A stretch of DNA of 64,000 nucleotides from Janibacter massiliensis (GTDB lineage Bacteria > Actinomycetota > Actinomycetes > Actinomycetales > Dermatophilaceae). Within the stretch, counting starts at the first letter, position 1, and every line of letters begins with the position of its first letter. The notes under the pieces were generated by a model. That model made no database searches and had not been told where the DNA came from. It saw only the letters and a list, made by a program, of their open reading frames with translations. Position numbers and translations under genes: made by a program. This document shows, in pieces, positions 16,120 to 25,155 of this stretch. Where the stretch lies: positions 2,343,995-2,407,994 of the forward strand of contig NZ_LT985196.1 of the NCBI RefSeq assembly GCF_900289115.1, in the 5' to 3' direction.

Positions 16120-16149
16120 TTGACCTTCACCCAGGGGCCAGGTTCTAGT
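16120..16149 (+). promoter_or_regulatory. MerR-type promoter for the Cys-rich small gene
   Basis: TTGACC (16120-16125) is followed by 18-19 nt and a -10 such as TCTAGT (16144-16149). The spacer holds the imperfect dyad ACCTtcaCCC, A, GGGgccAGGT, centred at about 16133. This is the layout that MerR regulators untwist. It resembles the operator in element X at 13127-13148. Confidence 0.65.
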
Positions 16150-16195
16150 GTCGCTCGCGTCCGAGGAAGACGCTTTGAGGAAGGAGGTGAGAACG

Positions 16196-16348
16196 ATGTC
16201 GTTCCAGGAGGGAGAGGTGTATCGCTGCCCGGACGAAGCCTGCGGCTGCGAGCTCGCGGTGACCAAGGGAGACCCGCCCAGCTGCGACGGCCAGCCGAGC
16301 CCGACGTGCTGCTGCGGCAAGACCATGGCCATGGTCAAGGCCGTCTAG
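16196..16348 (+). CDS. 50-residue Cys-rich metallothionein-like protein
   Basis: The ATG at 16196 follows a near-perfect AAGGAGGTGA site (16181-16190). The 50-residue product has seven Cys: Cys11 in YRCPDE, a CGC at 16-18, Cys30, and three adjacent Cys at 38-40 (CCCGK). Most of the chain lies between these clusters, which suggests a zinc-ribbon or metallothionein-like metal site. I do not recognise a characterised family. The dedicated MerR regulator and promoter argue for metal induction and a sequestration or sensing role. It is intact and strongly translated by its ribosome site. Confidence 0.8.
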   Translation: MSFQEGEVYRCPDEACGCELAVTKGDPPSCDGQPSPTCCCGKTMAMVKAV

Positions 16349-16795
16349 TTTGTGGCTCGACTGCTGGTCGGCGGCTTGGCGGGCAGAGCGCCTGGCCGCG
16401 GACCAGCCGCTCTCCTTGATCGGCGCAGGCTGCTGTGGCCCGTTACCCCGGTCTGCGATTCTGGCACTCATTCGTCGAGCGCCGCAGCGGCGACGTTCTC
16501 CATTTAGCATGCGCAGCCCGCGCGGCAGTCGAAGCATGCCGCGTCAGCTGGGCATCTGCCCCGGGCTGCGGCGCACCGTGTTCATGACGAACGCAGTCAC
16601 GTTGCCGACGTGGATGAGGCAGCGAGCCGGCGGGGCCGTGGATTCGGCTGATGGGCAGCCGGCGAGGATCGCGTTAACATGTCGCGCGCTGTTCGGGACG
16701 CCGGCCCGGGAGCCCGGGTTTGGCGTCGGAGCCTCGGGACGAGATGCGCGGCCACGCATCCCGGCTGGGTTGCGCGGCCGCGCGTGGCCAGCCGG
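16349..16795. other. No recognised gene
   Basis: This 447-bp stretch lies between the Cys-rich gene and the end of the multicopper oxidase gene. Open frames exist on both strands but none shows a ribosome site or family features. It may contain remnants of lost genes. Confidence 0.45.
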
Positions 16796-18313
16796 TCAGT
16801 TCTCCTGGTAGGCGATCGTCGTCATCATCCCCGCCTCGCCGTGGTAGACGTTGTGGCAGTGCGTGAGCCAGCGGCCGGGGTTGTCGGCGTCGAACTCGAC
16901 GCGCAGCGCCTTGCCGGGCAGGACGATCGCAGTGTCCTTGCGCGGCCCGCCGCCGGGGAGCTGGTAGGTGTGCCCGTGCAGGTGCATGGGGTGCCACATC
17001 GTGGTCGAGTTCTTGAACTCCAGGGCGACCCGCTCGCCCTGCTTGATGCCGAGGGCGTCGCGCATCGGCCGGTCCATGTCCATGCGCTTGCCGTTGATCG
17101 CCCAGTCGTACTTCTCCATGCCCCCGGTCAGCTCGAGCACGAGGGTCCGGTCGACGGCGCGCTGGGGCAGCCCGACCGCGCTCGCTGCCCTGAGGTCGGA
17201 GGCGGTGGCGGGGGTCTTGGTCGGCGGGAGCGTCGTCTTCTTGGTCGGTGCGGTGCCGGATCCGGTGCGCAGGACGGCGAGGGCCTGGTCCTGCTTGCCG
17301 AGGGCCTCGGCGATGACGGCGAACGCGCCGTCGCCGGCGGTGATGACCGCGTCGTAGCGCTCCCCCATGCCGAGCACGACGCTCTCGGCCTTCGAGGGCT
17401 CGACGGGGAAGCCGTCGGTGTGGGTGATCGTCAGCTGGTGCTCGGCGACGCCGAATCGGAAGGCGGTGTCGCCGCCGGCGTTGATGATCCTCAGCCTGAT
17501 CCTCTCCCCGGGCTTGGCGGTGAAGGTCTGCGGGTCGTTGGCGGGCTTGCCGTTGATCAGGTAGAGGGGGTAGTAGACGTCACCGGCGTCGCCGCCGAGC
17601 AGCGGCGAGCTTGCGCCCATGAGGGTGTTGCCCATCCGCATCGGCCCCATGTCCATGCCGCCGTGGTCGATCATGCCCTTCTCGAGTTCGGCGAGGACCT
17701 GGTCGGGCGTCGCGGTCACGCCGTCGAGCCAGTCGTCCAGGACGATGACCCACTCCTTGTCGTAGTCGGCCTTCTCGTTCGGGTCGTCGATGATCAGCGG
17801 CGCGTACAGGCCGCGGTCGAGCTGGGTGCCGACGTGGGGGTGGAACCAGAACGTGCCCGGCTCGGGGAGGGTGAACTCGTAGGCGAACGAGCCGCCGGGC
17901 TGGACGGGCTTCTGGGTGAGGTTCGGGACGCCGTCCATGTCGTTGCGCAGCGCGAGGCCGTGCCAGTGCACGCTGGTCGGGTCGGGCAGGTCGTTGGTCA
18001 GCGCCACTTTCAGGGTGTCGCCGACGTTGCCGCGCAGTGGCTCGGTCGCCGATGCTCCGCGGTAGGCCCAGGTCTTGGCGGTCTTCCCGCCGAGGTCGAG
18101 GGTGACCGGTTCGGCGGTCAGCGTGCGCTGCACGACGGTCCCGGTGCGGCGGCGTTTTGCCTCGGCCGCGGTGACGGCGGCGCTGCCGGGCTTGACGAAT
18201 GAGGTCGTATTGGTGGCGGAGCCGGACCTGGAGCTGCAGCCGGCGAGGCCGGCGGCGGTGAGGGTCAGTGCGCCGGCGGTCAGGAACTGGCGGCGGTTCA
18301 GGGTGGAGTGCAT
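16796..18313 (-). CDS. Tat-exported multicopper oxidase
   Basis: This 505-residue oxidase probably converts Cu(I) to less toxic Cu(II) outside the membrane, as CueO-type enzymes do. The N-terminus has a twin-Arg motif (RRQFL) and a lipobox-like Leu-Ala-Gly-Cys, so it should be a Tat-exported lipoprotein. All four copper motifs are present: SVHWHG, FWFHPH, HPMHLHGH and the C-terminal HCHNVYHGEAGM that carries type-1 and trinuclear ligands. A Met-rich stretch (HGGMDMGPMRMGN) in the middle is a likely copper-loading loop. It lies downstream of the DUF6153 gene, with a hairpin between them. Confidence 0.93.
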   Translation of the reverse strand: MHSTLNRRQFLTAGALTLTAAGLAGCSSRSGSATNTTSFVKPGSAAVTAAEAKRRRTGTVVQRTLTAEPVTLDLGGKTAKTWAYRGASATEPLRGNVGDTLKVALTNDLPDPTSVHWHGLALRNDMDGVPNLTQKPVQPGGSFAYEFTLPEPGTFWFHPHVGTQLDRGLYAPLIIDDPNEKADYDKEWVIVLDDWLDGVTATPDQVLAELEKGMIDHGGMDMGPMRMGNTLMGASSPLLGGDAGDVYYPLYLINGKPANDPQTFTAKPGERIRLRIINAGGDTAFRFGVAEHQLTITHTDGFPVEPSKAESVVLGMGERYDAVITAGDGAFAVIAEALGKQDQALAVLRTGSGTAPTKKTTLPPTKTPATASDLRAASAVGLPQRAVDRTLVLELTGGMEKYDWAINGKRMDMDRPMRDALGIKQGERVALEFKNSTTMWHPMHLHGHTYQLPGGGPRKDTAIVLPGKALRVEFDADNPGRWLTHCHNVYHGEAGMMTTIAYQEN

Positions 18314-18493
18314 GGGTGATGTCCTTCTGTGTCGATGGTGAGCGGTGCCACGGCATCGAGCCGGCGCGCTCGACGATCACGGTTGATCGGAGACGCGGGG
18401 CGGCGACGGCCCTCGAAGGAGGGCCAGCGCCGTTGGAGCGCGATGGCATCGCAGGTGCGGGGCAGGGCCGGGGACCCCGCCGAGGAGGTCGGA

Positions 18494-18514
18494 GGAGCGC
18501 CGCGTCGGCGCTCC
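18494..18514 (-). terminator. 8-bp hairpin after the DUF6153 gene
   Basis: GGAGCGCC (18494-18501) and GGCGCTCC (18507-18514) form a perfect stem with a 5-nt loop just past the DUF6153 stop. A second small hairpin is at 18408-18425. They may attenuate read-through into the oxidase gene. Confidence 0.4.
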
Positions 18515-18521
18515 CGGCTGC

Positions 18522-18965
18522 TCACGTTCGTTGGATCGACAGCTCCAGGTGCGACAGCGCGAACCGGCGGGGCGTCTGCGACGGCGGGGTCGGCGTGGCT
18601 GCGGCAAGATCCGGGTAGGGCAGGCTGGCGGCGGGCGGGACCGGCAGGGCCGGAAGGTCCTTGCCGGTCGGCACGGAGACGCAGGTGGAGCCGCCACTGC
18701 CGTTCATGGCGTCGGCGCAGCCGCCGGAGCCGTGGACCATGCCGTGCGCTCCGTACGTCGCCGACGCGGGGGCGGCGGTCGCCTGGGCCGCGGCGGCGGG
18801 TGATGCCGGGGACGCGTGGCCCGAGGAGGCGATGGAGGCAGTCGCGGGCATGGGCCCGCCGACCAGCGCGTGCATGCCGAGGAGCCCGGCGATCAGCAGC
18901 GCGACGAGGACGGCCAGCTGCAGCCAGTGCCGGCTGCGGCGGGGGTCGTCGGTCGCGGTCTGCAC
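18522..18965 (-). CDS. DUF6153-type single-span membrane protein
   Basis: This 147-residue protein has one N-terminal membrane segment (about residues 15-34) with GLLGMHAL. An Ala/Ser/Pro-rich extracytoplasmic part follows, with paired Cys (GGCADAM and STCVSV) and several His and Met. The pattern fits DUF6153, a family of unknown function often found in actinobacterial copper clusters. The start is GTG at 18965, ten bases from the CsoR-type dyad at 18975, so copper induction is likely. It may be co-transcribed with the multicopper oxidase. Confidence 0.7.
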   Translation of the reverse strand: MQTATDDPRRSRHWLQLAVLVALLIAGLLGMHALVGGPMPATASIASSGHASPASPAAAAQATAAPASATYGAHGMVHGSGGCADAMNGSGGSTCVSVPTGKDLPALPVPPAASLPYPDLAAATPTPPSQTPRRFALSHLELSIQRT

Positions 18966-18974
18966 ACCACCAGC

Positions 18975-18991
18975 ATACCCCGGTGGAGTAT
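18975..18991 (-). promoter_or_regulatory. CsoR-type operator upstream of DUF6153/multicopper oxidase
   Basis: The 17-bp dyad ATACCCC-ggt-GGAGTAT matches the general CsoR operator form (A/T-ends, C-run, short gap, G-run). It lies immediately upstream of the minus-strand start at 18965 and faces a second such dyad 50 bp away that serves the divergent copZ. Confidence 0.7.
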
Positions 18992-19034
18992 CCCTTCAGC
19001 ACGGCGGCCGATTCGGCGATCAGCCCGGCCCGCC

Positions 19035-19064
19035 TTGCGGGAATACCCGATGGGGGTATACGGT
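19035..19064 (+). promoter_or_regulatory. copZ-copA promoter with CsoR-type operator
   Basis: TTGCGG (19035-19040) and TACGGT (19059-19064) are separated by 18 nt. The dyad ATACCCgatGGGGGTAT (19043-19059) fills the spacer, so a bound CsoR would block polymerase. Copper binding to CsoR would release it. Confidence 0.7.
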
Positions 19065-19076
19065 TGCTCCCGTACA

Positions 19077-19095
19077 GGTACCCACCCGGGGTACC
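19077..19095. promoter_or_regulatory. Additional dyad between copZ promoter and start
   Basis: GGTACCC (19077-19083) and GGGTACC (19089-19095) form a perfect dyad with a 5-nt gap. It sits in the leader of copZ and resembles the CsoR-type sites nearby. It could be a second operator or an RNA hairpin. Confidence 0.5.
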
Positions 19096-19115
19096 GAGAA
19101 CGAGGAGGATATCCG

Positions 19116-19325
19116 ATGGCTGCGAACGAGTACCAGGTGACGGGCATGACCTGCGGGCACTGCGAGATGTCGGTTCGCGAGGAGGTCAGCGAGGTCCCCG
19201 GAGTCACCGACGTCGAGGTCAGCGCGCAGACCGGCAAGCTCGTCGTCACCGCCGAGGGGGACCTCGACGATGCCAAGGTCCTGGCCGCCGTCGAGGAGGC
19301 CGGCTACACCGCCGTGCGCGCCTGA
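19116..19325 (+). CDS. copZ: Copper chaperone CopZ
   Basis: This 69-residue HMA protein carries the binding motif GMTCGHCEMS at residues 10-19 and ends with the usual EEAGYTAV. It would bind Cu(I) in the cytoplasm and pass it to CopA or to CsoR. The ATG at 19116 follows a GAGGAGGAT ribosome site. The gene heads the copper operon and lies directly behind the CsoR-type promoter. copA starts 137 bp later on the same strand. It is full length for the family. Confidence 0.93.
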   Translation: MAANEYQVTGMTCGHCEMSVREEVSEVPGVTDVEVSAQTGKLVVTAEGDLDDAKVLAAVEEAGYTAVRA

Positions 19326-19462
19326 CGACGCCACCAGCGCTGCTCAGACTCCCCGTCGACCTCGACGGCGACGGGGGCTGAGCGCGCACGACTGATCGCA
19401 AGCGGAGAAGACTGCCCTGCGCAGGAACCGGACGCCGCACAGCCCAGAGAAGGGATCGAAGA

Positions 19463-21733
19463 ATGAGTGCACCAGCGCCGCTCAGCGCGGACGCCGGCAT
19501 CGAGCTGGAGATCGGCGGGATGACCTGCGCCTCCTGCGCGAACCGGATCGAGCGCAAGCTCAACAAGCTCGACGGCGTCACCGCCGCCGTCAACTACGCG
19601 ACCGAGAAGGCCAAGGTCACGATGCCCGCAGGCTACGACCCGGCCCTGCTGGTCGCCGAGGTCGAGAAGACCGGCTACACCGCCGCCCTGCCCAAGCCCC
19701 CGAGCTCCAAGACCGCCGAGGCGGCCCCGGGCGAGAACGAGGACGCAGATCCGGAGCTGACCTCGCTCAAGCAGCGGCTGATCGGGTCGATCGTGCTCAC
19801 CGTCCCGGTGATCGCGATGGCGATGATCCCCGCGCTGCAGTTCACCTACTGGCAGTGGGCCTCCCTCACGCTGGCCGCGCCGGTGATCGTCTGGGCGGGC
19901 TGGCCATTCCACAAGGCCGCGTGGACCAACCTCAAGCACGGCACCGCCACGATGGACACGCTCGTCTCGATGGGTACCTCGGCGGCGTTCCTGTGGTCGC
20001 TGTACGCGCTGTTCTTCGGCCACGCCGGTATGCCGGGCATGAAGCACCCGTTCGAGTTCGCCTTGGCCCGCTCCGACGGCGCGGGCAACATCTACCTCGA
20101 GGCCGCCGCGGGCGTGACCATGTTCATCCTCGCCGGCCGCTACTTCGAGAAGCGCTCCAAGCGCCAGGCCGGAGCCGCGCTGCGGGCACTGCTCGAGCTC
20201 GGCGCGAAGGAGGTCTCCGTGCTGCGCGACGGGGCCGAGGTCAAGATCTCGACCTCCGACCTGTCCGTGGGCGACGAGTTCGTCGTCCGCCCCGGCGAGA
20301 AGATCGCCACCGACGGCGTGGTCGTCTCCGGCACCTCCGCCGTGGACGCCTCGATGCTCACGGGCGAGTCCGTGCCCGTGGAGGTCCGCGAGGGTGACCC
20401 GGTCACCGGCGCGACCGTCAACGCGGGCGGCAGGCTGGTGGTCCGTGCGACCCGGGTCGGCTCGGACACCCAGCTGGCGCAGATGGCCAAGCTGGTGGAG
20501 GACGCCCAGTCCGGCAAGGCGCAGGTCCAGCGCCTGGCCGATCGGATCTCCGGCATCTTCGTGCCGATCGTGATCGTCATCGCCCTCGTCGCGCTCGCAG
20601 CGTGGCTGATATCCGGATCCGGCGTCGCGGCCGCGTTCACCGCCGCCGTCGCGGTCCTCGTCATCGCCTGCCCCTGCGCCCTCGGCCTGGCCACTCCGAC
20701 CGCGCTGCTGGTCGGCACCGGCCGCGGCGCGCAGATGGGCGTGCTCATCAAGGGCCCCGAGGTCCTGGAGTCCACCCGCAAGGTCGACACCGTCGTGCTC
20801 GACAAGACCGGCACCGTGACCACCGGCAAGATGACCCTGGTCGACGCGATCACCGAACCCGGCACCGACCGCGCCGAGCTGCTCCGCCTCGCCGGCGCAT
20901 TGGAGGACGCCTCCGAGCACCCCATCGCCCAGGCCATCGCCAAGGGCGCGGTCCAGGAGGTCGGCCAGCTGCCCACGCCCGAGGACTTCGTCAACGTCGA
21001 GGGCAAGGGTGTCCAGGGCGTCGTCGACGGCCACGCCGTGCTCGTTGGCCGGGAGTCCCTGCTGGCCGACTGGTCCCAGCACCTCTTCCCGGACGTCGCC
21101 GCCGCCAAGGCCGCCGCCGAGGCCGAGGGCAAGACCGTCGTCGCCGTCGGCTGGGACGGCCAGGCCCGCGGGATCCTCGTCGTGGCCGACACGGTCAAGC
21201 CCACCAGCGCCGAAGCCATCGCAGGCCTGAAGGGCCTGGGCTTGACCCCGGTGCTGCTCACTGGCGACAACGAGGCCGTGGCCCAGCGGATCGCCGCCGA
21301 GGTCGGCATCGACCAGGTGATCGCCGAGGTCCTGCCCAAGGACAAGGTCGACGTGGTCACCCGCCTGCAGGGCGAGGGCAAGGTCGTCGCGATGGTCGGC
21401 GACGGCGTCAACGACGCCCCCGTGCTCGCGCAGGCCGACCTCGGCCTGGCGATGGGCACCGGCACCGACGTCGCCATCGAGGCCTCAGACATCACACTGG
21501 TGCGCGGGGACCTGCTGGCCGCGGTCGACGCGATCCGCCTTTCCCGCAGGACTTTGGGCACGATCAAGGGAAACCTTTTCTGGGCCTTCGCCTACAACGT
21601 CGCGGCCATCCCGGTCGCGGCGCTGGGCATGCTCAACCCCATGCTCGCAGGCGCGGCGATGGCGTTCTCGTCCGTCTTCGTCGTCGGCAACAGCCTCCGC
21701 CTGCGCGGGTTCCGCAGCGTCGCCAAGCAGTGA
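19463..21733 (+). CDS. copA: Cu(+)-exporting P-type ATPase CopA
   Basis: This 756-residue P1B-1 ATPase pumps Cu(I) out of the cytoplasm. It has one N-terminal HMA domain (GGMTCASC, Cys22 and Cys25), the membrane motif CPC (403-405) that marks Cu(I)/Ag(I) pumps, the actuator TGES motif, the phosphorylation motif DKTGTVT (Asp447), the SEHP motif in the nucleotide domain, and GDGVNDAP. Eight membrane helices are expected and the length is typical. It follows copZ and precedes the YHS protein in the same direction, under the CsoR-type promoter at 19035. Confidence 0.96.
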   Translation: MSAPAPLSADAGIELEIGGMTCASCANRIERKLNKLDGVTAAVNYATEKAKVTMPAGYDPALLVAEVEKTGYTAALPKPPSSKTAEAAPGENEDADPELTSLKQRLIGSIVLTVPVIAMAMIPALQFTYWQWASLTLAAPVIVWAGWPFHKAAWTNLKHGTATMDTLVSMGTSAAFLWSLYALFFGHAGMPGMKHPFEFALARSDGAGNIYLEAAAGVTMFILAGRYFEKRSKRQAGAALRALLELGAKEVSVLRDGAEVKISTSDLSVGDEFVVRPGEKIATDGVVVSGTSAVDASMLTGESVPVEVREGDPVTGATVNAGGRLVVRATRVGSDTQLAQMAKLVEDAQSGKAQVQRLADRISGIFVPIVIVIALVALAAWLISGSGVAAAFTAAVAVLVIACPCALGLATPTALLVGTGRGAQMGVLIKGPEVLESTRKVDTVVLDKTGTVTTGKMTLVDAITEPGTDRAELLRLAGALEDASEHPIAQAIAKGAVQEVGQLPTPEDFVNVEGKGVQGVVDGHAVLVGRESLLADWSQHLFPDVAAAKAAAEAEGKTVVAVGWDGQARGILVVADTVKPTSAEAIAGLKGLGLTPVLLTGDNEAVAQRIAAEVGIDQVIAEVLPKDKVDVVTRLQGEGKVVAMVGDGVNDAPVLAQADLGLAMGTGTDVAIEASDITLVRGDLLAAVDAIRLSRRTLGTIKGNLFWAFAYNVAAIPVAALGMLNPMLAGAAMAFSSVFVVGNSLRLRGFRSVAKQ

Positions 21734-21787
21734 CGCCACAGGACCAAACCATCCACCGTACCGATACATGAAAGGCATCCACTGAGA

Positions 21788-22126
21788 ATGAACAACGAAT
21801 CCCAGGCACCCGCCAGCTGCTGCAGCATCTCCCCCGCACAGCAGGCACCCGCCGCCGAGGCACCGGCCGTCGCCGGCTCCGGCTGCTGCGGCACGACCGA
21901 CGCAGAGCGCCCCATGGTCGATGCAGACGGCCGCGAAGACCTCCTCGCCGGCAGCGAGGACGCCACGACCTGCCCCGTCATGGTCGGCAACCCGGTCAGC
22001 AAGAAGGCCGCCGAGGCCCAGGGCCTCTTCCGCGACTACGACGGGCAGCGCTACTGGCTCTGCTGCGCCGGCTGCGGTCCGACCTTCGACTCCGACCCGG
22101 CCAAGTACGCCGCCAACATGGCCTGA
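21788..22126 (+). CDS. Cys-rich YHS-domain protein
   Basis: This 112-residue protein begins with a Cys-rich linker (two Cys-Cys pairs, at CCSIS and GCCGT). It ends with a YHS-type domain (TTCPVMVGNPV, RDYDGQRYWLCCAGC, DPAKYA). YHS domains bind metals, including copper, and some are fused to CopA-type ATPases; here it is a separate protein just behind copA. It is probably cytoplasmic, as no signal is seen. The role is likely to bind or deliver copper to CopA, which is inference. Confidence 0.82.
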   Translation: MNNESQAPASCCSISPAQQAPAAEAPAVAGSGCCGTTDAERPMVDADGREDLLAGSEDATTCPVMVGNPVSKKAAEAQGLFRDYDGQRYWLCCAGCGPTFDSDPAKYAANMA

Positions 22127-22219
22127 CCCTTCGATGCGCCGGTGGCAGCGGCATCACCGCTGCGGCCCCCCGGCCTGTTCGATCGGAGCGTCCTGGCCCG
22201 AGGACCACCGATCGCCCAA

Positions 22220-22248
22220 TTGACCCGTACCCCACAGGGGTATATGGT
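22220..22248 (+). promoter_or_regulatory. CsoR-regulated promoter for the YdhK-CopB-CsoR genes
   Basis: TTGACC (22220-22225), 17 nt and TATGGT (22243-22248) make a good promoter. GTACCCC-aca-GGGGTAT (22227-22243) forms a CsoR-type dyad within the spacer. It is the strongest promoter match in the island and precedes the YdhK gene by 34 bp. Confidence 0.72.
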
Positions 22249-22281
22249 TGATGGGGCAAGACTGAATGAATAGGAGACTTT

Positions 22282-22878
22282 ATGCGCAAGCGCTTCATGA
22301 TGACCATCGCTGCAGGAGTGCTCGGCGGAGCACTCGTGCTCACCGGGTGCAGCACCGGCGGGGACCAGGACCAGTCCACGCCCTCGTCGAGCAGTCAGCA
22401 CCAGGGCCACGGAGGCAGCAGCTCGACCGGCAGCGGCGGCGAGATGGAGCACCCGATGGACGGCGGACCTGCTCCCGCCGGCATCGAGAAGGCCACCTCC
22501 CCCAAGTACCCGGTCGGCACGAAGGTCACGCTCACCGCCGACCACATGGAGGGAATGGACGGGGCGAACGCGACAATCGTCGGCGCTTTCGACACTTACA
22601 CCTACGCGGTGAACTTCACGCCGACGACCGGCGGCGAGCCGGTCAAGGACCACAAGTGGGTCGTGCAGGAGGAGCTCAAAGACGCCGGCGACCAGCGCCT
22701 GGCCGACGGCACCGAGGTCACCCTGGAGGCCGAGCACATGAAGGGCATGAAGGGCGCGAAGGCGACCATCGCCTCCTCCACCGACCAGACCGTCTACATG
22801 GTCGACTACGAGGCCGACGGCATGACGATGACCAACCACAAGTGGGTCGTCGAGAGCGAGATCCAACCGGCCTCTTGA
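22282..22878 (+). CDS. YdhK-family (DUF1541) lipoprotein
   Basis: This 198-residue lipoprotein has a signal sequence ending at Leu-Thr-Gly-Cys (about residues 19-22) and a His/Met/Ser-rich linker. Two DUF1541 repeats follow (YPVGTKVTL with HMEGMDGA, and ADGTEVTL with HMKGMKGA), each ending in HKWVV. The repeated Met and His residues could bind copper outside the cell. The family often lies beside P-type ATPases, but its exact role is not established. The gene sits right after a CsoR-type promoter and is followed by a hairpin at 22885. Confidence 0.88.
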   Translation: MRKRFMMTIAAGVLGGALVLTGCSTGGDQDQSTPSSSSQHQGHGGSSSTGSGGEMEHPMDGGPAPAGIEKATSPKYPVGTKVTLTADHMEGMDGANATIVGAFDTYTYAVNFTPTTGGEPVKDHKWVVQEELKDAGDQRLADGTEVTLEAEHMKGMKGAKATIASSTDQTVYMVDYEADGMTMTNHKWVVESEIQPAS

Positions 22879-22884
22879 GCCGGA

Positions 22885-22912
22885 CGCCGCGGGCCCTCCA
22901 GGGTCCGCGGCG
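22885..22912 (+). terminator. 13-bp stem (one G-U pair) after the YdhK gene
   Basis: Arms at 22885-22897 and 22900-22912 pair over 13 positions with one G-U and a 2-nt loop. It may partly terminate the YdhK transcript before copB, which starts 60 bp further on. Confidence 0.5.
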
Positions 22913-22972
22913 AGACACGCACGACCCGATCGAAGGGAAAAGACCGGGGAGAACGAGGGGAAGCGAAGAGCA

Positions 22973-25144
22973 ATGACGGATCCGACCGCGCACCATGATC
23001 ACCACGGCGACGTCGCCGACGAGACCGCGCACAGCGGGCACGACGCCGTTGCGACGGCCAACGACGCGCATGCGGCGCACGAGGGCCACGGCGTGGACCA
23101 CACCGAGCATGGCGACCATGCGGCGCACGATGAACACGGTGGCCATGGCGGGCACGCTGGCCATGGCGACCATGTCGGCCAGTTCCGCCGGCTGTTCTGG
23201 ATCAACCTCGTCATCGCAATCCCCGTGGTCGCGTTCTCGCCGATGTTCGCCATGCTGCTGGGCTATTCGGTGCCCGGCTGGGCGGGCTGGATCGCCGGGG
23301 TGCTCGGCACCGTCATGTACGTCTGGGGCGGGAAGCCGTTCCTGACCGGGGCCTGGAGCGAGCTGAAGAGCCGCCAGCCGGGGATGATGCTGCTGATCGC
23401 GCTCGGGATCACCGTCGCGTTCCTGGCTTCCTGGGCCGCCACGATCGGTCTCGTCCACCACGAGCTGGAGTTCTGGTGGGAGCTGGCGCTGCTGATCGTG
23501 ATCATGCTGCTGGGCCACTGGATCGAGATGCGCTCCCTGGCCCAGACCACCTCTGCGCTGGACTCCCTGGCCGCGCTCCTGCCCGACGAGGCCGAGCGCG
23601 TCGAGGGCGACGACGTCGTCACGGTCGCCCCAGCCGACCTGCGCGTCGGCGACGTCGTCATCGTCCGCCCCGGCGGCAGCGTCCCCGCCGACGGCACCGT
23701 CGTCGATGGCCGCGCCGACATGGACGAGTCGATGATCACCGGCGAGTCGCGCCCGGTTGCCCGCGGCGAGGGCGACCCGGTCACCGCCGGGACCGTGGCC
23801 ACCGACTCCGGTCTGCGCGTGGAGATCACCGCCACCGGCGACGACACCGCGCTGGCCGGGATCAACCGGCTGGTCGCCGAGGCGCAGGGATCGTCCTCCC
23901 GCGCGCAGCGCATCGCCGACAAGGCGGCCGCGCTGCTGTTCTGGTTCGCCCTCGGCGCGGCCCTCGTCACCGCGACCGTGTGGACGCTCTTCGGCCTGCC
24001 CGACGGCGCGGTCATCCGCACCATCACCGTGCTCGTCATCGCCTGCCCCCACGCTCTGGGCCTGGCGATCCCGCTGGTCGTCTCCATCGCCACCGAGCGC
24101 GCCGCCCGCGGCGGCGTCCTGGTCAAGGACCGCCTCGCACTGGAGTCCATGCGCCAGGTCGACGCCGTCCTCTTCGACAAGACCGGCACCCTGACCCGGG
24201 GCGAGCCCACCGTCACCGGCGTCGAGCCGACCGGGGGTCTGGACGCCGACCAGGTCCTCGCCCTGGCCGCCTCCGCCGAGGCCGACAGCGAGCACCCCCT
24301 CGCCCAGGCCATCGTCGCCGCCGCCAAAGAGAAGAGCCTCGCCATCGAGCCCGCCAGCGGGTTCTCCTCCTCGCCCGCCGTCGGCGTCACCGCGACCGTG
24401 GCCGGGCACGAGATCCGCGTCGGCGGACCCCGCCTGCTCGAGGAGACCGGGCAGTCCGAGATCGACGCCGTCCACGCCTGGCGCGCCGAGGGCGCGATCA
24501 TCCTCCACGTCCTGCGCGACGGGACAGTGATCGGCGGCCTGAAGCTCGCCGACGAGGTCCGCCCAGAGTCCCGCGACGCCGTCGACGCGCTCCACCGCCT
24601 CGGCGTCGAGGTCGTCATGATCACCGGCGACGCCGAGGCAGTCGCCAACGAGGTCGGAAAGGAGCTCGGCATCGACCGCGTCTTCGCCGGCGTCCGCCCC
24701 GAGGACAAGTCCGCCAAGGTCGCCCAGCTCCAGCACGAGGGCAAGAAGGTCGCCATGGTCGGCGACGGCGTCAACGACGCCCCGGCGCTGGCCCAGGCCG
24801 ACGTCGGCATCGCCATCGGGGCCGGCACCGACGTGGCCATCGCCTCCGCCGGCGTCATCCTCGCCAGCTCCGACCCGCGCTCCGTGCTCTCGGTCATCCA
24901 GCTGTCGCGGGCCGCCTACCGGAAGATGAAGCAGAACCTGTGGTGGGCAGCCGGCTACAACCTCATCTCCGTACCGCTCGCCGCCGGCGTCCTCGCGCCC
25001 CTCGGGTTCGTGCTGCCCATGTCGGTCGGCGCGATCCTGATGTCGCTGTCCACTGTCGTCGTCGCCCTCAACGCCCAGCTGCTGCGTCGCATCGACCTCA
25101 CCCCCCAAGCCAGCACCCGCTCCGTCCTGGAGCGCCAGAAGTGA
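22973..25144 (+). CDS. copB: CopB-like P1B-3 ATPase with His-rich N-terminus
   Basis: This 723-residue pump has an N-terminal tail of about 70 residues in which His is the most common residue (HHDHHGD, then repeated HGGHxGH blocks), in place of an HMA domain. The membrane motif is Cys-Pro-His (358-360), the mark of P1B-3 ATPases such as CopB, linked to Cu(II) or Cu(I)/Ag(I) export. The TGES motif, the phosphorylation motif DKTGTLTRG (Asp402), SEHP and GDGVNDAP are all intact. It runs into csoR, whose possible GTG start overlaps its stop. Regulation by CsoR from 22220 is likely. Confidence 0.94.
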   Translation: MTDPTAHHDHHGDVADETAHSGHDAVATANDAHAAHEGHGVDHTEHGDHAAHDEHGGHGGHAGHGDHVGQFRRLFWINLVIAIPVVAFSPMFAMLLGYSVPGWAGWIAGVLGTVMYVWGGKPFLTGAWSELKSRQPGMMLLIALGITVAFLASWAATIGLVHHELEFWWELALLIVIMLLGHWIEMRSLAQTTSALDSLAALLPDEAERVEGDDVVTVAPADLRVGDVVIVRPGGSVPADGTVVDGRADMDESMITGESRPVARGEGDPVTAGTVATDSGLRVEITATGDDTALAGINRLVAEAQGSSSRAQRIADKAAALLFWFALGAALVTATVWTLFGLPDGAVIRTITVLVIACPHALGLAIPLVVSIATERAARGGVLVKDRLALESMRQVDAVLFDKTGTLTRGEPTVTGVEPTGGLDADQVLALAASAEADSEHPLAQAIVAAAKEKSLAIEPASGFSSSPAVGVTATVAGHEIRVGGPRLLEETGQSEIDAVHAWRAEGAIILHVLRDGTVIGGLKLADEVRPESRDAVDALHRLGVEVVMITGDAEAVANEVGKELGIDRVFAGVRPEDKSAKVAQLQHEGKKVAMVGDGVNDAPALAQADVGIAIGAGTDVAIASAGVILASSDPRSVLSVIQLSRAAYRKMKQNLWWAAGYNLISVPLAAGVLAPLGFVLPMSVGAILMSLSTVVVALNAQLLRRIDLTPQASTRSVLERQK

Positions 25145-25155
25145 AGGACACGCTC

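Noticed and set aside
16350-16811. Plus-strand frame after the Cys-rich gene and a minus-strand frame at 16544-16759
   Set aside because: Neither has a ribosome site, and no conserved motif could be recognised in either.
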